Shown here piece after piece: positions 6,133 to 9,388 of a stretch of 9,388 bases of DNA. Under the pieces are notes generated by a model. It ran no database searches. It saw nothing but the letters and a program-made list of their open reading frames with translations, and had not been told where the DNA came from. The DNA is taken from the NCBI GenBank assembly GCA_902782875.1, contig CACZPE010000222.1, positions 1 to 9,388 on the forward strand, read 5' to 3'. A program made the position numbers and the translations under genes. Source of the DNA: an uncultured Ruminococcus sp. GTDB taxonomy: Bacteria; Bacillota_A; Clostridia; Oscillospirales; Ruminococcaceae. The stretch's first letter is position 1. The number at the start of each line of letters is the position of its first letter.

Positions 6133-8075
6133 TTTACCTCTGTCCTCACTGGTGATGTCTGCCATTCATCCTTGCCTGTAAGCTTTCCGATAAGACGGCC
6201 CACAGCGCCCCTGCGGCGGTGATATACGCATGAAGCGGTTATATTCCCGCTGCAGTTTATGTTAAATACCATCCTGTCGTTTTCTGTATCATACCCGTCG
6301 GGGAGCTCGGCTGTAACACAGCCTATATATGATATTGCACTGCCCTCGGGGTCAAAGGGGCTTTTTACGTGCTCCATGCCTTTTTTTCTGCTGTAAAGCT
6401 TCACGCAGAACTGCTTTCTGCCGTCCTTTTCTTCGGCTCTGAGCCCCTCTGAGGAATATGTGAAGCTGCATGCATCAGACGGGGTATCCGCCTTTATCAT
6501 CGGCGTGAATACGGGCATATTGCTGTTTATGGGGATATTAAGCACTCCTATGTCATAGGATACGGTGTTTTCTGCCCCGGGCAGGTCTGCACGGACTGCA
6601 CAGCCTCTTGCGGTTATATCCCTGCGTATATATTCGGGAGCGATATCATTTATCGTGAATATATCAAGACACGGCATACATGCGGCACCGCCCGCAACAG
6701 TGATGTGCTTTAGGTCGCTGCGCGATACCTTTGCGGTGCTGAGCGCTTCGTCTACTGCGCTGATAAGCTCTGTGACTACATCACGCACCATATTCTCAAA
6801 GCGGTAACGGTCATATTCAAGATTAAATACCTTTTTCTCACCGCCAAAGAAGAATTCAATATCCTCCGATGCGGATGATGAGAAGGAAAGCTTTTTTATT
6901 ATATTTTCCGCCGCTCTGTCCACAGCGGCGAGTGCTTCTCTGTGAAGCACTTCATCGGAAATATCCGTGTGATATGATATCCTGAGCTTTGATGTGATAT
7001 CATCTGCCAGGATACCGGTCATTTTCCTGCACAGCGGCACGGTTATGCAGCTGTCTGAATCAGTACCGTAGGCGCATATATGCGCATCGCTTCCGAGATA
7101 TGCAAAGAGCGCAGGGCGCTCATCGCCCGAGTATACAGACAATGCATCACCGAAGGGTATCGTGATGTCTGCATCATGCCATAATGTGCGGTCTGTCACA
7201 GCAGTCCTGTCAGCGGACGGGTCATACCCGTTGTCTCTGAGTATGCGCTGTATTTTTTCGGATATGTCATCAGCACCGTATACGGGGATATAGCTGCCGA
7301 TTTGTGCACCGATATCCGAAAGAGTGCCGTCTGTATCAAAAAGCGCCGCCGACAAATGCGAGAGAGCATCAAATGCGAATATCCTCCCGCCTGTTTTTCT
7401 GTCTCTCCGCTCGTCAGCCGACTGTTCGGTAAGTACACAGCCGCAGCTGTAGCCTATGAGCTTTCTGCGGTAGGGTATCCTTATGTTCCCGTCCGATGGG
7501 TATATCCTGTCGGCTCCAGTGCCGTGCGCGGCGGGGGTATAGACAGTATATGCATCGTCGAGGGATATCTCTTCCGAAAAAAGTACTGTCCCGGTCTGCT
7601 TTTCGGTATAATCGATCCTTGCCTTTGAACGGCAGGAGTGTGCGAGTGTGTCGAGCGCCTGCAGTGCGGTAAGACGTTTTTCGGGGAGTATGCGCGTCAT
7701 GCTGCGTATCAACTCATCTGCGGAAGATGACGGGCATGAGCACAGACTTATACTCTCATCGCCCTGTGCGCCGAGAAGAAGCAGCGCGGAATTTGCAAGG
7801 TCAGGCAGTTCGCCGCTCAGCTTGTGACAGAGCATCATGCCTGCTGCAAAGACTGCATCCGACGGTGTGCCGTCGGCCTTCACGGGACGGTAAATCTCGT
7901 CAAAGCCCGCCGACTTCGTAAAGACAAGCTCTCCGTCCTCTATAGCGATATCCGACGGGTCTGTGTATACAGCACCGCTTTTGTCAAGATATGCCAGATA
8001 CTGCGCAAATATATCCGCCGTATCGCCTTCGTTTATATCATAAGCCCGTATGCCGAGCCATTCTTTCAGGGTCAT
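6129..8075 (-). CDS. Pseudokinase C-lobe fused to degenerate Hsp70-like protein
   Basis: This 648-residue protein appears to be built from two decayed ATP-binding folds. Residues 1-147 follow the order of a protein-kinase C-lobe: an LKEWL helix like alpha-D (3-7), YLAYLDKSG like alpha-E (26-34), VYTDPSDIAIEDGEL where HRD..PeNil is expected (36-50), KSAG in the DFG position (54-57), SDAVFAAGMMLCHKLSGELP like alpha-F with its invariant Asp73, and ILPEKRLTALQAL (129-141) with the conserved Arg134. The N-lobe is absent and the catalytic residues are lost. From about 231 an Hsp70 pattern appears: FAFDALSHLS where DLGTT belongs, AYLGSDAHICAYG (325-337) where GGGT belongs, TGILADDI (353-360) for the GGDD motif, then an adenosine motif ITVAGGAACMP (458-468) and RDITARGCAVRADL. 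A substrate-binding-like beta domain follows (VFTPMIKADTP). The start is supported by GGAGGT five bases upstream. It is probably a catalytically dead scaffold or regulator of the upstream Hsp70. The Hsp70 part is fairly sure; the kinase part is likely but rests on motif order alone. Confidence 0.85.
   Translation of the reverse strand: MTLKEWLGIRAYDINEGDTADIFAQYLAYLDKSGAVYTDPSDIAIEDGELVFTKSAGFDEIYRPVKADGTPSDAVFAAGMMLCHKLSGELPDLANSALLLLGAQGDESISLCSCPSSSADELIRSMTRILPEKRLTALQALDTLAHSCRSKARIDYTEKQTGTVLFSEEISLDDAYTVYTPAAHGTGADRIYPSDGNIRIPYRRKLIGYSCGCVLTEQSADERRDRKTGGRIFAFDALSHLSAALFDTDGTLSDIGAQIGSYIPVYGADDISEKIQRILRDNGYDPSADRTAVTDRTLWHDADITIPFGDALSVYSGDERPALFAYLGSDAHICAYGTDSDSCITVPLCRKMTGILADDITSKLRISYHTDISDEVLHREALAAVDRAAENIIKKLSFSSSASEDIEFFFGGEKKVFNLEYDRYRFENMVRDVVTELISAVDEALSTAKVSRSDLKHITVAGGAACMPCLDIFTINDIAPEYIRRDITARGCAVRADLPGAENTVSYDIGVLNIPINSNMPVFTPMIKADTPSDACSFTYSSEGLRAEEKDGRKQFCVKLYSRKKGMEHVKSPFDPEGSAISYIGCVTAELPDGYDTENDRMVFNINCSGNITASCVYHRRRGAVGRLIGKLTGKDEWQTSPVRTEVK
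6136..6141 (-). promoter_or_regulatory. Ribosome binding site deciding the radical SAM start
   Basis: AGAGGT lies three bases before the ATG at 6132, which itself overlaps the upstream stop as ATGA. The alternative ATG at 6165 has only a close, weak AAGG. The site therefore favours the 193-residue product, which begins at the conserved fold. Confidence 0.65.
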
Positions 8076-9388
8076 CCGTTACCTCCGAGCCTGACATCAA
8101 GTTTGTCAGTCCTGCCCTTCTGTTTTACCGTGAGATCGAGTATCTTGTCCTCGCTGAAAGCCGCCTGGAGTATGAGCTTTGCGGGCTTTCTGCCGAATAC
8201 CGAGAAGGTTCTTTCCGCCAGGGGTATATCACCTGAGAGTATCACCGTATACCTGTCGGGGGAGAATTCCCCGCTGTACTCGACTATCTGTATCCGCACG
8301 GCTGTGGCGCTGCTGTCTGCAGGGGAGAGCTCCGCGGTGAATATCTCACCTGTCTTTACGGTTGAGCCCTCTCTGATGATGTTCTCTACCCCTCGGCCGT
8401 TGTCCTTGAGAAGGCCTATTGAAGTGTATGCGCGGTTCTCTACCGCAAGCTTCAGATCGCTGTTGCATATCGCCGCGCCCTTAGAGACAAGGTACATGGC
8501 ATCATCGGGAACAATAAGCCTGTTTTCGCCGAACATGCGTATGAGTATACGTCTGAGGCATATCTCATGTGCCATGCCGCCGACAACGATCACATGGTCA
8601 ACGTTTTTCGGGGAATAGCCCGTGCCGACGAATATATTCCCCAGGCAGCGTTCATAGCGCTTGTTTATATCCGCCATAAGGGAGGTGTATTCATCGGGAG
8701 TGAGCGAGAAATCAAGATCGGCATCGCCGTACAGATCGCGTATATATGCATACGCGGGACGGTCGGGCGATGAGTAAAGCTGTTTTTTTATATCTATCGT
8801 GAGTGCGCGAAGACGCTGTGCCGAAAGGGATATCCTTTCGTCACGGAACTGTGTGCCCTGCGGATGGTCGAGGGGTATGCCGCCTGCCTTTACAAAAGTG
8901 TCTGACATAGCCTTTATAAGCAGGTCGTCAACGTCATTTCCGCCGAGATGCATATCCCTGCCGTGGCCTACGGGCTCGAGCCTCTCCGCTCCTGTGGAAG
9001 CACCGACTATGCCTGTTTTCAGAAGAGACAGGTCAAAGGTGCCGCCGCCCATATCTACCACGAGAACGAGTCTGTCGCCGTCAAGCCTTGTGCCGTAGGC
9101 GACTGCGGCGGATATGGGCTCATCGGTGAGACAGTTCTCGTCTGTCTCAAAGCCTGCCGCCTTCAACGCCTGTTTTGTGGCTACCCTTGCACGGGTCATG
9201 AAGCCGGTAGGTACTGTTACGAATGCGTTGAATACCGCCTCCTCCGGAAAATGCCTCTCCAGCTCATTGTGCACCTCGCGGAGAATATGCGCGGTTATTT
9301 CCTCAGCGGTCATTGTAAGGCCGCCTATATAGTATTCCTTGTCGGGCTCGGGCATATTTGACTTTGCATCGCATACCACATCATCGGG
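8072..9388 (-). CDS. Hsp70/DnaK-like ATPase, 5' partial
   Basis: This is an Hsp70-family chaperone ATPase. The reading frame is open through the window edge, so the true start and the first nucleotide-binding motif (GIDLGTT type, roughly 90 residues in a typical Hsp70) lie outside; the GTG at 9379 is not a credible start. Counting from that GTG, the protein shows an AFVTVPTGF strand (about 52-60), a TDEPISAAVAYG segment (85-96), the phosphate-2 motif VVDMGGGTFDLSLL (107-120), LGGNDVDDLL (145-154) and the adenosine motif VIVVGGMAHE (263-272). A compact beta-rich tail follows, consistent with a substrate-binding beta domain, and the protein ends without a long helical lid. The proline normally found after the adenosine motif (GGSSRIP) is replaced here. 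Its stop overlaps the next start as ATGA, which couples it to a second, degenerate Hsp70. Family assignment is secure; client and role are unknown. Confidence 0.93.
   Translation of the reverse strand, partial: PDDVVCDAKSNMPEPDKEYYIGGLTMTAEEITAHILREVHNELERHFPEEAVFNAFVTVPTGFMTRARVATKQALKAAGFETDENCLTDEPISAAVAYGTRLDGDRLVLVVDMGGGTFDLSLLKTGIVGASTGAERLEPVGHGRDMHLGGNDVDDLLIKAMSDTFVKAGGIPLDHPQGTQFRDERISLSAQRLRALTIDIKKQLYSSPDRPAYAYIRDLYGDADLDFSLTPDEYTSLMADINKRYERCLGNIFVGTGYSPKNVDHVIVVGGMAHEICLRRILIRMFGENRLIVPDDAMYLVSKGAAICNSDLKLAVENRAYTSIGLLKDNGRGVENIIREGSTVKTGEIFTAELSPADSSATAVRIQIVEYSGEFSPDRYTVILSGDIPLAERTFSVFGRKPAKLILQAAFSEDKILDLTVKQKGRTDKLDVRLGGNG

Noticed and set aside
6133..6165. An N-terminal extension of the radical SAM protein from an ATG at 6165
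   Set aside because: The ATG at 6132 gives an ATGA overlap, has a better binding site, and starts where the conserved fold starts. The longer form cannot be fully excluded.
7635..8075. An active serine/threonine kinase at the start of the 648-residue protein
   Set aside because: There is no N-lobe, no ATP-binding glycine loop or lysine, and the HRD and DFG positions are lost, so only a pseudokinase remnant is supportable.
7824..8618. A plus-strand reading frame of 264 codons
   Set aside because: It lies antiparallel across two clear Hsp70-related genes, has a low-complexity Ser/Arg-rich product and no family motif; it is a shadow frame.

Overview
The window holds one densely packed, leftward-running operon. 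Every gene I can support lies on the minus strand, so transcription goes from high to low coordinates. The gene at each end is cut by the window edge: the first lacks its 5' end and the last lacks its 3' end. There is no intergenic gap longer than about 16 bases, and I see no promoter, terminator, RNA gene, CRISPR array or insertion sequence. Three junctions are ATGA overlaps (stop and start codons share bases) and the other three are gaps of about 8 to 15 bases filled by strong GGAGG-type ribosome binding sites. The seven proteins are therefore very probably co-translated and work together. Codon use (many ATA isoleucine codons, AGG/AGA arginine, roughly balanced GC) and Shine-Dalgarno strength suggest a clostridial Bacillota, perhaps a Ruminococcus-like gut or rumen anaerobe. 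That is an inference, and no gene here is a taxonomic marker.

In order of transcription the genes are: (1) an Hsp70/DnaK-like ATPase with intact phosphate-binding motifs but no visible helical lid (8072-9388, 5' partial). (2) A 648-residue protein whose N-terminus looks like a degenerate protein-kinase C-lobe, fused to a degenerate Hsp70 with the nucleotide-binding signature residues lost (6129-8075). (3) A small radical SAM protein of the NrdG/PflA activase type (5551-6132). (4) A 196-residue protein of unknown family (4964-5554). (5) and (6) Two long helical, coiled-coil-rich proteins that may be distant paralogues (3579-4955 and 2117-3565). (7) A large AAA+ protein of the CbxX/CfxQ (CbbX-like) type with a P-loop-less N-terminal module, a complete AAA+ module and the start of a second active one (1-2101, 3' partial).

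Together these look like a dedicated protein-remodelling machine. It has an Hsp70 paired with a catalytically dead Hsp70/pseudokinase scaffold, a multi-module AAA+ remodeller, two coiled-coil structural or adaptor proteins, and a radical SAM enzyme with no obvious glycyl-radical substrate in view. I do not recognise it as a named system. The combination, and especially the pseudokinase-pseudoHsp70 fusion, is the strongest candidate in the window for something undescribed. All functional statements about the system as a whole are inference from domain content and gene order.
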